DNA from: DAOUJW01 sp965218945
Lineage (GTDB): Bacteria; Chloroflexota; Dehalococcoidia; Lucifugimonadales; UBA2985
Direction of reading: 5' to 3'
Length of the DNA stretch: 64,000 nucleotides
Assembly (NCBI GenBank): GCA_965218945.1
Contig: OZ244718.1
Span: forward strand, 2,728,001 to 2,792,000
A program made the position numbers and the translations under genes. Each line of letters begins with the position of its first letter. Positions within the stretch are counted from its first letter, which is position 1. Positions 1-8,274 of this stretch are shown here, one piece after another. Under the pieces are notes generated by a model that was not told the origin of the DNA, ran no database searches, and saw only the letters and a list, made by a program, of their open reading frames with translations.

Positions 1-549
1 GCCGTCCGGCCGGAGATAGGGAATGACTCCCTCCTTGCGGACAAGGGCCAGGCGCTGGCACAGTTTGTGGGACAGGGAAACGGACAGGGGCATAAGCTCC
101 GGCGTCTCGTTGCAGGCGAAGCCCACCATCATGCCCTGGTCGCCGGCGCCGATCTTGTCCGGGTCCTCTTCGTTGGCCCCGCTATCCTTGGCCTCACGGG
201 AGCTGTCCACACCCAATGCGATGTCCTTGGACTGCTCCTGTAGGGAAAGCACAACGCCGCAGGACTTGGCATCGAAGCCGTGAGCGGGGTCGGTGTAGCC
301 GACGGCAGTGATGGTGTCCCTGATGACGCGTGAAACGTCCACGTAGGTATCGGTTGTAATCTCGCCCATGACCGCGACCAGTCCGTTGGTGACACAGGTC
401 TCGCAGGCGACTCTGGCCGTGGGATCCCTGGACAGGATGGCGTCCAGGATGGCGTCCGATATCTGGTCGCACAGTTTGTCCGGGTGTCCCTCCGTCACCG
501 ACTCAGAGGTGTACAGATAAGATGGTGAATCCGTAAATGTAAAGCCCAT
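1..549 (-). CDS. metK: S-adenosylmethionine synthetase, N-terminal part (cut by window edge)
   Basis: Makes S-adenosylmethionine from methionine and ATP in the cytoplasm. The minus-strand frame is open from an ATG at 549 to base 1, so 183 codons are visible and the C-terminal half lies outside the window. The methionine/ATP-binding motif EGHPDK is at residues 20-25, followed by LCDQISDAILD, and the family signature GAGDQGMM appears near residue 120. It lies about 55 bp downstream of ahcY on the same strand, so the two probably form one SAM-cycle transcript with ahcY first. The family assignment is clear; only the truncation limits it. Confidence 0.96.
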   Translation of the reverse strand, partial: MGFTFTDSPSYLYTSESVTEGHPDKLCDQISDAILDAILSRDPTARVACETCVTNGLVAVMGEITTDTYVDVSRVIRDTITAVGYTDPAHGFDAKSCGVVLSLQEQSKDIALGVDSSREAKDSGANEEDPDKIGAGDQGMMVGFACNETPELMPLSVSLSHKLCQRLALVRKEGVIPYLRPDG

Positions 550-604
550 TGTTTTCTCTCCTTGTGTGGTGTGCAGGGTCTACGGCATTCTGTCTGCCGC
601 TGCT

Positions 605-1873
605 TTAGGTCCCTTCCTCCCAGCTCTCCAGGTACAGCTTCTGCTGGTCAGTCAGTGTGTCGATCTGGACGCCCAGGGATTGGAGCTTGAGGCCTGCTAT
701 TGCCTCGTCTATATCCTTGGGGACCGGATAGACATTGCGCTCCAGCTTCTCCGTCAGCTTTGCCAGGTACTCCGCGCAAAGGGCCTGGTTGGCGAAGCTC
801 ATGTCCATCACGCTGGATGGGTGCCCCTCGGCGGCGGCCAGGTTGATGAGCCTTCCCTCCCCCAGCAGGTAGATCTTCCGCCCGTCCTTCACGCTATACT
901 CCTCCACCGACTGGCGAATGCGCCGCTTGCCCTCGGACATGGCGTCCAGAGCCGGGATGTTTATCTCTACGTTGAAGTGGCCGCTGTTGGCGACGATGGC
1001 GCCGTCCTTCATACGTCCCAGAACGGCCTCATCTATGATGTTAATGTCTCCGGTTGCGGTGATAAAGATGTCGCCCTCCGAAGAGGCCTCCAGAATAGGC
1101 TCAACCTTGTACCCGTCCATCACGGCCTCCAATGCCCGGACGGGGTCTACCTCTGTGACGACAACATGCCCGCCCATTCCGCGGACCCTCATGGCGATTC
1201 CCTTGCCACACCAGCCGTAGCCGCTGACAACTACCTTCTTGCCTGACCACAGCACGTTGGTTGCACGGGTTATGCCGTCCACAGTGCTCTGCCCGGTGCC
1301 GTAGCGGTTGTCGAAGAGGTGCTTGGTGTCCGCCTCGTTGACTGCGATGATGGGGTACTCCAGCATTCCCTCCCGCGCCTGGCTCTGGAGGCGCACCACG
1401 CCGGTGGTGGTCTCCTCCGTGCCGCCTGCGACGTTGCCCAGCAGGTCGCGGCGCTCCTTGTGCAAGACAGTCACCAGGTCGGCGCCGTCGTCCATAGTAT
1501 AGTGTGGCGCGTGGTCAAGAGCGGAGTGGATGTGCTGGTAGTAAGTATCGTTGTCCTCTCCGTTGATGGCAAAGGTGGGTATTCCGTACTCGGACACCAG
1601 GGCAGCCGCCACGTCGTCCTGGGTGCTCAGTGGGTTGCTGGCGCAGAGCACAACGCTGGCTCCGCCGTCTCTCAGAGTGAGCATCAGGTTTGCCGTCTCA
1701 GTGGTTACGTGAAGGCAGGCCGCCAGCCGCAAACCCTGGAGAGGCTTCTCCCTGGCGAATCGCTCTCGGATGAGACGCAGCACCTGCATCTCTCGAGCAG
1801 CCCACTCGATGCGTAATACTCCCTGGCCGGCCAGGCCCGGGTCCTTTACGTGGCCCTGTGCTTGTGAAACCAT
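605..1873 (-). CDS. ahcY: Adenosylhomocysteinase
   Basis: Hydrolyses S-adenosylhomocysteine to adenosine and homocysteine, relieving product inhibition of SAM-dependent methyltransferases. At 422 aa it is the normal size for the shorter bacterial form. Visible family features are HVTTETANL in the substrate domain, a KHLFDNRYGTGQS block, the NAD-binding glycine loop GYGWCGKG, the NSGHFNVEI motif and the C-terminal LYLESWEEGT tail. It reads towards metK. About 230 bp separate it from the upstream nuclease gene, and this leader is GC-rich with possible stems but matched no riboswitch class I could recognise. Confidence 0.97.
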   Translation of the reverse strand: MVSQAQGHVKDPGLAGQGVLRIEWAAREMQVLRLIRERFAREKPLQGLRLAACLHVTTETANLMLTLRDGGASVVLCASNPLSTQDDVAAALVSEYGIPTFAINGEDNDTYYQHIHSALDHAPHYTMDDGADLVTVLHKERRDLLGNVAGGTEETTTGVVRLQSQAREGMLEYPIIAVNEADTKHLFDNRYGTGQSTVDGITRATNVLWSGKKVVVSGYGWCGKGIAMRVRGMGGHVVVTEVDPVRALEAVMDGYKVEPILEASSEGDIFITATGDINIIDEAVLGRMKDGAIVANSGHFNVEINIPALDAMSEGKRRIRQSVEEYSVKDGRKIYLLGEGRLINLAAAEGHPSSVMDMSFANQALCAEYLAKLTEKLERNVYPVPKDIDEAIAGLKLQSLGVQIDTLTDQQKLYLESWEEGT

Positions 1874-2104
1874 TCGCTAATAGTCCTCCCAGGGCAAAAA
1901 TCGCCCTTAATTTAAGATCGCGTGTAGTAGCTGGGTGGGATCTAGCCGGCGGGCGCCACCCAATTGGTGGCAAGCGGGCAATCGGTAGCGCCGGGCCCCT
2001 CGGCGACCTCTGGTCTAGGGTCCGGCACTATACTTATATCTGTTAGAACTTGTGTATAATAGCCGATTTCGTAGCGCGTGTCCACTGCGGGTTCGGCGGC
2101 CTGG

Positions 2105-3211
2105 CTAGGCTACCGTCTGGCCGGACGCTTGGGAGTCCAGGGCAAGCCGGAGAAGCTCCTCGACGAGAAGACCATAGCCTGTAGGTATCTGCTGCATTGG
2201 CTTCGAATCCGACTTGGTTGTATCTTTCTTGGGCAGTTGCGGTTTACTTATAGTCTTAGGAAGCGGAATTGGGCGGTCGTAGTAGAATAGGCGCGTGTCT
2301 CTTTCCCACTTCTCCTCCTTGGCACGTTCGCGAATACTGGCCAAACCATCAGTCCAGCGACGGCGATGCTCTTCGCTCGGAGGGGGCGCAATAAAATCCT
2401 CTTTCTCCAGGAGCACGGCGAACTCAATGTCCTCGGTGTATAATACGCGGCTCATCAGGGATATGCCGGGCTTTTGGCACTGTTGTGTAAAATATGGGGC
2501 AAAATACAGAGGAGCCTTCTTGTCATTTAGGCTAGTTACGTACATCCAGCCTTCGGTGAATATCTCTGCGTTAAGGGGGTTCAGGTCCTGAATGTGAACC
2601 TCAACATCGTAGTAGCCCATGCCGTAGTCCCTCCTGATGAAGCGAATGAACTGCTGGAAAAGGTAACGCGTAAGCATCGAGTCATCTGAAGGCCTGTGTT
2701 TCAAGGTGAGTTCCAATACTTCGTGCCACTGGACGCTGTTGAATCGTACTCCCATTCCCCGTTTGGCAAGCTTAGATTCAACCTCTTCCCGCGTTGCAGC
2801 CGACAGCCCGGAGCGCGTTAGCGCTACCAATCCTTTAGTCTGGAACTGATCCCACAAGCCGTATTCCTTGGCGTACATGAGCAATTGCTTCGCTGTGGGT
2901 TCGGCACGGCCAATCTTAGCCTCCAAAACTATGCGGGTTTCGCTGTCCTGGATGACAATGTCCCGGCGACCAAAGCCAGTATCGGTAATCTCTTGCAAGT
3001 GGACAGTGTAGTCAGGCTTGAGGGTATGTCGTGGGACAATACGCAGACGTCTGACCAGCTTGGCGCAGAAATCCTGGTCGTGAGCCAGCAAGAATCCCAA
3101 GGCGTAGGTGAGCGCGTCTTCGTCGTTGCCAGCCAAGCGGAATATGCTCTGGACAGGGGTGGCGTCTACCTCGTGGTTCTTGCCGATGTACAGTGGCATA
3201 TGCCTAGCCAA
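2105..3211 (-). CDS. PD-(D/E)XK nuclease family protein
   Basis: A 368-aa protein with a restriction-endonuclease-like core: GFGRRDIVIQDSETRIVLEAKIG near residues 79-101 gives the Asp and the E-x-K catalytic pair of the PD-(D/E)XK fold, followed by a Gln/Lys-containing helix (TAKQLLMYAKEY). A long C-terminal half has no motif I recognise. The fold suggests DNA cleavage or a nuclease-derived binding role; no methyltransferase partner is adjacent, so a restriction system cannot be claimed. It sits in an accessory block that splits the SAM-recycling genes, consistent with acquisition. The start could also be the Met at residue 5. Confidence 0.72.
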   Translation of the reverse strand: MARHMPLYIGKNHEVDATPVQSIFRLAGNDEDALTYALGFLLAHDQDFCAKLVRRLRIVPRHTLKPDYTVHLQEITDTGFGRRDIVIQDSETRIVLEAKIGRAEPTAKQLLMYAKEYGLWDQFQTKGLVALTRSGLSAATREEVESKLAKRGMGVRFNSVQWHEVLELTLKHRPSDDSMLTRYLFQQFIRFIRRDYGMGYYDVEVHIQDLNPLNAEIFTEGWMYVTSLNDKKAPLYFAPYFTQQCQKPGISLMSRVLYTEDIEFAVLLEKEDFIAPPPSEEHRRRWTDGLASIRERAKEEKWERDTRLFYYDRPIPLPKTISKPQLPKKDTTKSDSKPMQQIPTGYGLLVEELLRLALDSQASGQTVA

Positions 3212-3491
3212 TTGGGCGGACTTATATAGCCAGTTACCCTAGCGTCAGCTAGGATGCGCCAAGGGTAGCACCCTGCCCGCCCAGCGTCAAGCGGCTTTAC
3301 ACAGGCGGTGGTGAGTGATAGGCTGAGAGCGACTAGCCAAGTCAGGTTCTGCGATTCCCTAAGCATGAAGGTGTAAGGAGCCTTTGGGGTATGAGGCCAT
3401 GCTACATGGCCTTCCCTCCGGCCCTACACTGGATTGCAGGCAGACTTGGCTAGGTTGGTCTCAATCTCAAAGTCGGAGGGAGGCCCACCTA

Positions 3492-3950
3492 GTGTATGCC
3501 CTTAAGTTGGTTGGAGGAGTTATTGGCGTGTTCGTGCTCTTGGCGGGGGCGTGTACTCCTGAGTCGATTGTCTCGGAGGCTGAGATGGACAGGATTGGGA
3601 CGCGGACTTTTGAGAAGTTGGCGCAGAGTGACTTGGCGGCCTTCGCCAAGCTCCAGGACGACGCCAATGCCTTTGTGGACTTGCTGGAGCTCCACGCCGC
3701 CGACGGCGCCATCACTGAGGCCGAGAGTCGTTATGGGTGCCTGCGGGTGTCCGGGGCCATTGTGAGCTATGAGCGGTTTCAAGCCGACGTGGTGCAGCGC
3801 ATCGCGGAGAACCGCCCTGTGACTGGGATTAGCGGTGGTGTGGTGTATAACCTAGAGCGCATCGGCCTCTGGGCGGAGCACACCCCGCTCCTCATCGCCA
3901 ACGCCGAGGCCATTAGACGGGACTGCGCTAGCCTCGGTTGGTTGCCTTGA
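3492..3950 (+). CDS. Small lipoprotein of unknown function
   Basis: A longer frame opens at 3384, but I place the start at GTG3492: a strong Shine-Dalgarno (ggagggagg, 3475-3483) lies 8 bp upstream and the protein then opens with a classical lipoprotein signal (VYALKLVGGVIGVFVLLAGAC, lipid-modified Cys at residue 21). The mature part (about 130 aa) is hydrophilic and probably helical, with two later cysteines (YGCLRV and RRDCASL) that could form a disulfide. No family is recognised. It is a lone plus-strand gene between minus-strand metabolic genes. Outer-face membrane attachment is inferred from the lipobox. Confidence 0.6.
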   Translation: MYALKLVGGVIGVFVLLAGACTPESIVSEAEMDRIGTRTFEKLAQSDLAAFAKLQDDANAFVDLLELHAADGAITEAESRYGCLRVSGAIVSYERFQADVVQRIAENRPVTGISGGVVYNLERIGLWAEHTPLLIANAEAIRRDCASLGWLP

Positions 3951-4029
3951 GTGGGGCGGCTGGCTGAAAAGTTGTCTAAGAGAATTGATAATTCGTGATT
4001 TCAGGGTGTGTGAAAGTTGTTGAACGGGG

Positions 4030-4063
4030 TATAATACCCTTAGGGGAGACTAGGGTAGTCTCC
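4030..4063 (+). promoter_or_regulatory. Putative -10 element and hairpin at the start of a short transcript
   Basis: TATAAT at 4030-4035 is followed by an inverted repeat (ggagac 4045-4050 and gtctcc 4058-4063) that would fall at the very 5' end of the transcript and end just before the first ATG. No convincing -35 box is seen, so the promoter call is tentative. Confidence 0.4.
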
Positions 4064-4084
4064 ATGAGAGAGAAAGGGGAGGGT

Positions 4085-4282
4085 ATGGTAGTAGTGGAGC
4101 AAGTTACGGAGGAGGGGGTAGCCAATCGCGTGATGGAGAAGTTGGAGCCTTGGATTAAGTCCATCGACGGGCGGCTGGAGCACTTGGAGCGGGACGTGGG
4201 GGTGATTAAGACCTCCGTTGAGCGCATTGAGAAGCACTTAATGCCGATGGTGGCGGAGGTCTTCGGAAAGGCAGCCTCCTAA
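4085..4282 (+). CDS. Small coiled-coil protein of unknown function
   Basis: A 65-aa protein starting at ATG4085, with a purine-rich Shine-Dalgarno (aaaggggagg) just upstream; an ATG at 4064 is possible but is immediately behind a hairpin. The middle (residues about 18-50, WIKSIDGRLEHLERDVGVIKTSVERIEKHL) has heptad-like spacing of hydrophobic residues, predicting a short coiled coil that may oligomerise. It is bounded by its own putative promoter and a good terminator, so it looks like a single-gene unit. No function can be assigned. Confidence 0.5.
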   Translation: MVVVEQVTEEGVANRVMEKLEPWIKSIDGRLEHLERDVGVIKTSVERIEKHLMPMVAEVFGKAAS

Positions 4283-4310
4283 GCGCTCCGTTCCGTCCAC
4301 GAGCACAAGA

Positions 4311-4343
4311 TCCCCACGCCAAGCTAGGCGCTGGGGACTTTTC
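4311..4343 (+). terminator. Intrinsic terminator after the small coiled-coil gene
   Basis: Stem tccccacgcc (4311-4320) pairs with ggcgctgggga (4327-4337) with a single bulge, loop aagcta, then cttttc. Confidence 0.65.
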
Positions 4344-4400
4344 ATTCCTGGGGGTAATTTCATATATAATTCCCCAATTGGGCGTCTTCGTTCATCCTAC

Positions 4401-5399
4401 CTACAGCCTGCCCCTCACCAACTCCTGTAGCTGCGTCTCCGGCCTGGCTCCTACGTGGCTGATTATCTCCGCCGCCGCTATGGCGCCTATGCGACCGCTG
4501 GTTGGCAGGTCGTAGCCGTGAGTCACGCCGTACAGGAAGCCGGCGGCGTAAAGGTCTCCGGCCCCTGTGGTGTCCACAACCCGCTCCACCGGCACAATGT
4601 CGATGTTGTGGGTCTCATCGCCGGAGGCTATTATCGACCCCTTATCACTGCGGGTGACGGCGGTCAGAGGGCAGTCGTGGCGCACCCTGTCGACCGCTTC
4701 GTGGACATTCCCTACCTGGTACAGGGAGATAATCTCATCCTCATTGGCAAACAGGATGTCTACGTGCTCCCGGATGAGCTCCCTGAAGGACTCTCGATGA
4801 CGGTCTACGCAGAAAGGATCGGAGAGGGTCAGGGCTACCCGGCGACCGGAGTCGCGAGCAAGCTGGGCCGCCATAACCATCGCCTCCATTGCCTGGGGAG
4901 CGTCCCAGAGATAGCCCTCCAGGTATGTGATGGAGTGATTTCGGATGGTGTCGGCGTCTATGTCCTCAGGCCCCAACTCCGTGCAGGCCCCCAGGTAGGT
5001 CGCCATGGAGCGCTGGCCGTCCGGGGTGACAAGCACCAGGCAGCGGGCCGTGGGAGAGCCGTCGACGGCCGGCGTCGTGGAAAACTCAATGCCGATGGAC
5101 TGGAGGTCGCGATGGAAGATGTTTCCAAGCTGATCGTTTCGGACCTTGCCGATGTACGACCCGGCGCCCCCCAGAGAGGCCAGTCCCGCCATTGTGTTGC
5201 CCACCGACCCACCGGACATCTCCACTGTGGACTGCATAGCCTCGTATATTGAAGCTCCCTGCTCGGCGTCCACCAGTGTCATAACCCCCTTGACCAGGTT
5301 GTGAGTCGCCAGGAAGTCCTCGTTGGCGTGCGCCAGTATATCGACCATCGCATTGCCGATGCCAACCACATCCTTGAGGCCGCTATCTTCTCTGTTCAT
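4401..5399 (-). CDS. PfkB-family sugar/adenosine kinase
   Basis: Ribokinase-family kinase of 332 aa from ATG5399, chosen because aagggagac lies immediately upstream; the frame extends 23 codons further without a better start. Both PfkB signatures are present: GGSVGNTMAGLASLGG near residues 63-78 and DTTGAGDLYAAGFLYG near the C-terminus, where the Asp is the catalytic base. Closely similar bacterial proteins are annotated as adenosine kinase, and the setting between ahcY (which makes adenosine) and the methylthioadenosine salvage genes supports adenosine as substrate. That specificity is inferred, not shown by the sequence. Confidence 0.85.
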   Translation of the reverse strand: MNREDSGLKDVVGIGNAMVDILAHANEDFLATHNLVKGVMTLVDAEQGASIYEAMQSTVEMSGGSVGNTMAGLASLGGAGSYIGKVRNDQLGNIFHRDLQSIGIEFSTTPAVDGSPTARCLVLVTPDGQRSMATYLGACTELGPEDIDADTIRNHSITYLEGYLWDAPQAMEAMVMAAQLARDSGRRVALTLSDPFCVDRHRESFRELIREHVDILFANEDEIISLYQVGNVHEAVDRVRHDCPLTAVTRSDKGSIIASGDETHNIDIVPVERVVDTTGAGDLYAAGFLYGVTHGYDLPTSGRIGAIAAAEIISHVGARPETQLQELVRGRL

Positions 5400-5626
5400 G
5401 GTCTCCCTTCTTAGCGTCTTTCTGGCCCGCGTTCCCGACGGGTGTCTGTTTGGCGATTCCCCGCGCAAGCGCCCGTATCAGGATGGTAAGAGCCTCGGCT
5501 TCTCCCAAATGTGTGACGAGGCCTAGACCTCTGACACCTTCGCGGGCCCATTATATCTGCCAACCGCTGCTCCCCGTTTCCACGAGGACAAGCTTCGCGG
5601 GGGTCCACCTTTTGCTATGGAGGCGT

Positions 5627-5680
5627 CTTGGATTCCTGCCCCCGCATCAAGTGCGGGGCAAGCTTCGCAGGAATGGCGGA
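5627..5680 (+). repeat. 54-bp intergenic repeat, copy 1
   Basis: Nearly identical to 5805-5858 (two substitutions seen). Contains the hairpin ccccgcatcaagtgcgggg, also found near 21904-21923 and, with one change, near 24854-24873. Confidence 0.85.
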
Positions 5681-5804
5681 TAAAGCTCTGAGCAAGAGGT
5701 TTATCCTCAGAGCAGTTGTCGAGAAGGCAACGAATAAGGGGCAATAGCGCCCTACCAGACCACTCCTGCGGAAGCAGGGATCCACCAGACCCTTTAGCAA
5801 TCTC

Positions 5805-5858
5805 CTTGGATTCCCGCCCCCGCATCAAGTGCGGGGCAAGCTTCGCAGGAATGACGGA
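5805..5858 (+). repeat. 54-bp intergenic repeat, copy 2
   Basis: Direct repeat of 5627-5680 on the same strand, 178 bp apart, sharing the central hairpin and the flanking agcttcgcaggaatg. Confidence 0.85.
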
Positions 5859-5944
5859 GACGGCATGGGGCCGATGCACCCCAATATGCCTAATCTGCCG
5901 ATTCGTCCGGCGTGCAACTGGGTGCAGGCTCTGGGAAGGTTCGC

Positions 5945-6289
5945 CTACCCTCGCTCTGCCGGCAGGCCCTTCTCTATCCAGGCCGCGGTGCCCTCCTCGA
6001 TGTTGAACAGCTGCTCCGTCTCGAAGTTCATGGCGGCGGCCATCTCGCACGCCAAGCCACTGCGAACGCCCTGGGCGCAGATGAAGAGAAGGTCCATGCC
6101 CTGCGGCAGCTCATCGATGCGGGCCAGCACGTCGTCAACGGGTATGTGCGTTGCGCCCTGCACGTGGCCTTCGGCCCACTCGTCCGGCCTGCGCACATCA
6201 ATAACAACGGCGTTGCCGCCGTCCAGCATACTCTTGGCTTCGTCCAAGCTTACTCTGAAATACGGTTCCCCCGGGTCTTGTCTTGCCAT
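5945..6289 (-). CDS. Single-domain rhodanese-like protein
   Basis: A 114-aa cytoplasmic protein consisting of one rhodanese domain. The CH2A-like motif IDVRRPDEWAEGHVQGATHIP is at residues 30-50 and the active-site loop CAQGVRS starts at Cys71, so it has the persulfide-forming cysteine expected of an active sulfurtransferase. The domain is known to carry sulfane sulfur; the acceptor is unknown. Lying between the adenosine kinase and the methylthioadenosine salvage genes suggests a link to sulfur recycling, but that is context only. Confidence 0.88.
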   Translation of the reverse strand: MARQDPGEPYFRVSLDEAKSMLDGGNAVVIDVRRPDEWAEGHVQGATHIPVDDVLARIDELPQGMDLLFICAQGVRSGLACEMAAAMNFETEQLFNIEEGTAAWIEKGLPAERG

Positions 6290-6315
6290 ACTGAAACACC
6301 TCCGCGAGTTTAGTA

Positions 6316-7178
6316 TCAGGTAATGTACTTGCTTACCAGAATGCCCAGCCTGACTCTGGCTTCCTGCGTGACCACTGCACTGTCAGTCACAATGGCATTC
6401 TCCAGAGCGGAGCCGCAGGAGCAATCCTCGGCCGGACCCACTCTGGTTATCACATCCGCAAGAATTGCCTGGAGAGAGCCGTGTTCCGCATCAGGTTCTC
6501 CACCACCATCTCCACCGTCACCGGTTCCGCGCTCTCGTGCCAGCAATCGTAGTCGGTCGAACAGGCCAGTATAGAGTAGCACATCTCCGCTTCCCTGGCG
6601 AGTTTGGCCTCCGGCAGGGCGGTCATCCCGATGATGTCCGCGCCCCAGGAGCGGTACATGTGGGACTCCGCCTTGGTGGAAAACTGGGGGCCGTTGATGG
6701 TAACCAGTGTGCCCGATGGATGCGCACGCGCGCCCATCTCGGAGGCAATGTTGTACAGGATGTCCCTCATCTCCGGGCAGAATGGGTCGGCCATGCCGAC
6801 GTGGGCGATCAGGCCGTCTCCGAAGAAGGTGCTGGGCCTGCCGACGGTCCTGTCTATGAGCTGGTCCGGGACAATCATGTCCAGCGGGCGTATGTTCTCT
6901 CTGAGGCTTCCCACTGCGCTCACGGATATGGCACGCTCCACACCCAGGGACTTCAGGGCGTAGATGTTGGCCCTGGAGGGTATCTCCGACGGCATCAGGC
7001 GGTGTCCCCGGCCGTGCCGCGGCAGGAAGGCGACGCCCACTCCGTTGAGGACGCCCGTTACGATGGCGTCGCTGGGCGCGCCGAAGGGCGTGTCGATGAT
7101 GGTCTCCTTCGTGTCTGTCAGCCCCTCTATCTGGTACAGGCCCGTACCGCCTATGACGCCAATCAGCGCTTCAGCCAC
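6316..7178 (-). CDS. mtnP: S-methyl-5'-thioadenosine phosphorylase, frameshifted near the C-terminus
   Basis: Cleaves methylthioadenosine to adenine and methylthioribose-1-phosphate. The main frame (6450-7178, 242 aa) has the family motifs GVIGGTGLY, PRHGRGH, TINGPQFSTKAESHMYR and DYDCWHE, then leaves family homology after ENLMRNT and stops. The next frame (down to 6316) continues with SLQAILADV and ends CSCGSALENAIV...VRLGILVSKYIT, the expected MTAP tail. The combined span, 863 bp, is one base short of a 287-aa protein, so a single-base deletion near 6480 explains it. No slippery heptamer is visible, so this is a mutation or a sequencing error. It overlaps mtnA by 8 bp. Confidence 0.88.
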
Positions 7179-8244
7179 CGTTCACCACCATTCGCAGAGT
7201 CTGCTCGTAGGGCGGACGGGCTATGCCGCCGTCGGTGATGATGGCCTCGATAAATCGATGGTGGGTCACGTCGAAGGCCGGGTTCCAAGCGGGCGTATCC
7301 GCCGGCGCGGTCGGAGTCGTCCCATAACCCGTCACCTCCGACTCAGGCCGCTCCTCTATGGGAATGTCGTCGCCGGACGCTATGCTCAGGTCGATGGTGC
7401 TGATGGGCGCCGCCACGTAGAATGGGATGCCGTACTGGTGGGCCAGAACGGCCAGGGAGAGGGTGCCAATCTTGTTGGCCGTATCTCCGTTGGCGGCTAT
7501 CCTGTCCGCGCCCGTGATGACACACTGCACCCGGCCGCGGTCCATCAGGTACCCGGCTGCCGAGTCCACGACAAGGGTCACGGGTATGCCCAGTCGGGTC
7601 AGCTCCCAGGTGGTCAGGCGCGCTCCCTGAAGCCAGGGCCGGGTCTCGGTCGCCATCACCTGATTGACCCTGCTCTCCTCCCATGCGCGCCGAATGACGC
7701 CCAGCGCCGTGCCGTATCCACCGGTGGCTAGAGCGCCGGTGTTGCAGTGGGTCAGCACGGAGGATCCGGGCGGTATGAGGGATGCGCCGTACTCGCTCAG
7801 CCGGAGGTCGGACTCCAGGGTCTCCCGGTGCAGCTTCTGCGCCTCTGCCAGAAGAGAGGTAGCCAAATCGACGCTGTGTTCGGTGTCTTCCGCCGCGCGC
7901 ATCATTCGGTCTACGGCCCATCTCAGGTTGACCGCCGTGGGGCGGGACGCCGCCAGTTCCCGCGCGGCCTCCCGAAGGCCGGCCAGGGCTGGTTCCCGCT
8001 CTGCTGCGTCAAAGCTTCCGGCGGCCAGCGCCATCCCGTAGGCTGCTGTGACGCCTATGGCCGGGGCGCCCCTGACCCGCATTTCACGTATGGCCCGCAC
8101 GACCTCCGCTGTGTTCCCCAGGTCAAGGAACACCTCCTCCCAGGGCAGGCGGCTCTGGTCCAACAGCCGTATACACCCCTCGCGCCACTCGATGGGCGTG
8201 ACGAGGCTCTCAATCTGCGTCTCGGTGCGCTCTAGTGCTGTCAA
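7171..8244 (-). CDS. mtnA: S-methyl-5-thioribose-1-phosphate isomerase
   Basis: Converts methylthioribose-1-phosphate to methylthioribulose-1-phosphate, the step after MtnP in methionine salvage. The 357-aa length is typical. Visible motifs are RVRGAPAIGVTAAYG near residue 55, the catalytic Cys in THCNTGALATGGYGTALG, the catalytic Asp in ITGADRIAANGDTANKIGT, and FYVAAPISTIDL. These distinguish it from eIF2B-like relatives. It precedes mtnP with an 8-bp overlap, implying translational coupling. Later salvage genes (mtnB, C, D) are not in the window. Confidence 0.95.
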   Translation of the reverse strand: MTALERTETQIESLVTPIEWREGCIRLLDQSRLPWEEVFLDLGNTAEVVRAIREMRVRGAPAIGVTAAYGMALAAGSFDAAEREPALAGLREAARELAASRPTAVNLRWAVDRMMRAAEDTEHSVDLATSLLAEAQKLHRETLESDLRLSEYGASLIPPGSSVLTHCNTGALATGGYGTALGVIRRAWEESRVNQVMATETRPWLQGARLTTWELTRLGIPVTLVVDSAAGYLMDRGRVQCVITGADRIAANGDTANKIGTLSLAVLAHQYGIPFYVAAPISTIDLSIASGDDIPIEERPESEVTGYGTTPTAPADTPAWNPAFDVTHHRFIEAIITDGGIARPPYEQTLRMVVNGG

Positions 8245-8274
8245 AGCGGCCTCATTATACTAGAAGTCCGGCCT

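Larger units (their letters stand above)
5400..5944. other. Intergenic block made of dispersed repeats
   Basis: No gene is supported here. The block holds two copies of a 54-bp repeat (5627-5680 and 5805-5858) and related remnants of GGAATCC/TCATTCC-type intergenic repeats. Short open frames in it are products of the repeat arms. Confidence 0.7.

Noticed and set aside
566..1246. Long antisense frames over ahcY, mutS2, pyrF and other GC-rich genes
   Set aside because: They are codon-bias shadows of the well-supported genes on the other strand and lack start signals.
1874..2104. SAH or SAM riboswitch upstream of ahcY
   Set aside because: The leader is GC-rich and contains fragments such as gccgaggggcccggcgct that recall the SAH class, but I could not build the conserved fold. 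A covariance scan with RF01057 and the SAM models would decide.
2105..3211. Restriction-modification or other defence system around the PD-(D/E)XK protein
   Set aside because: No methyltransferase, helicase or other partner gene is adjacent; the nuclease fold alone does not define a system.
6450..6582. Programmed -1 frameshift in mtnP
   Set aside because: No slippery heptamer or downstream pseudoknot is evident at the junction; a mutation or base-call error is simpler.
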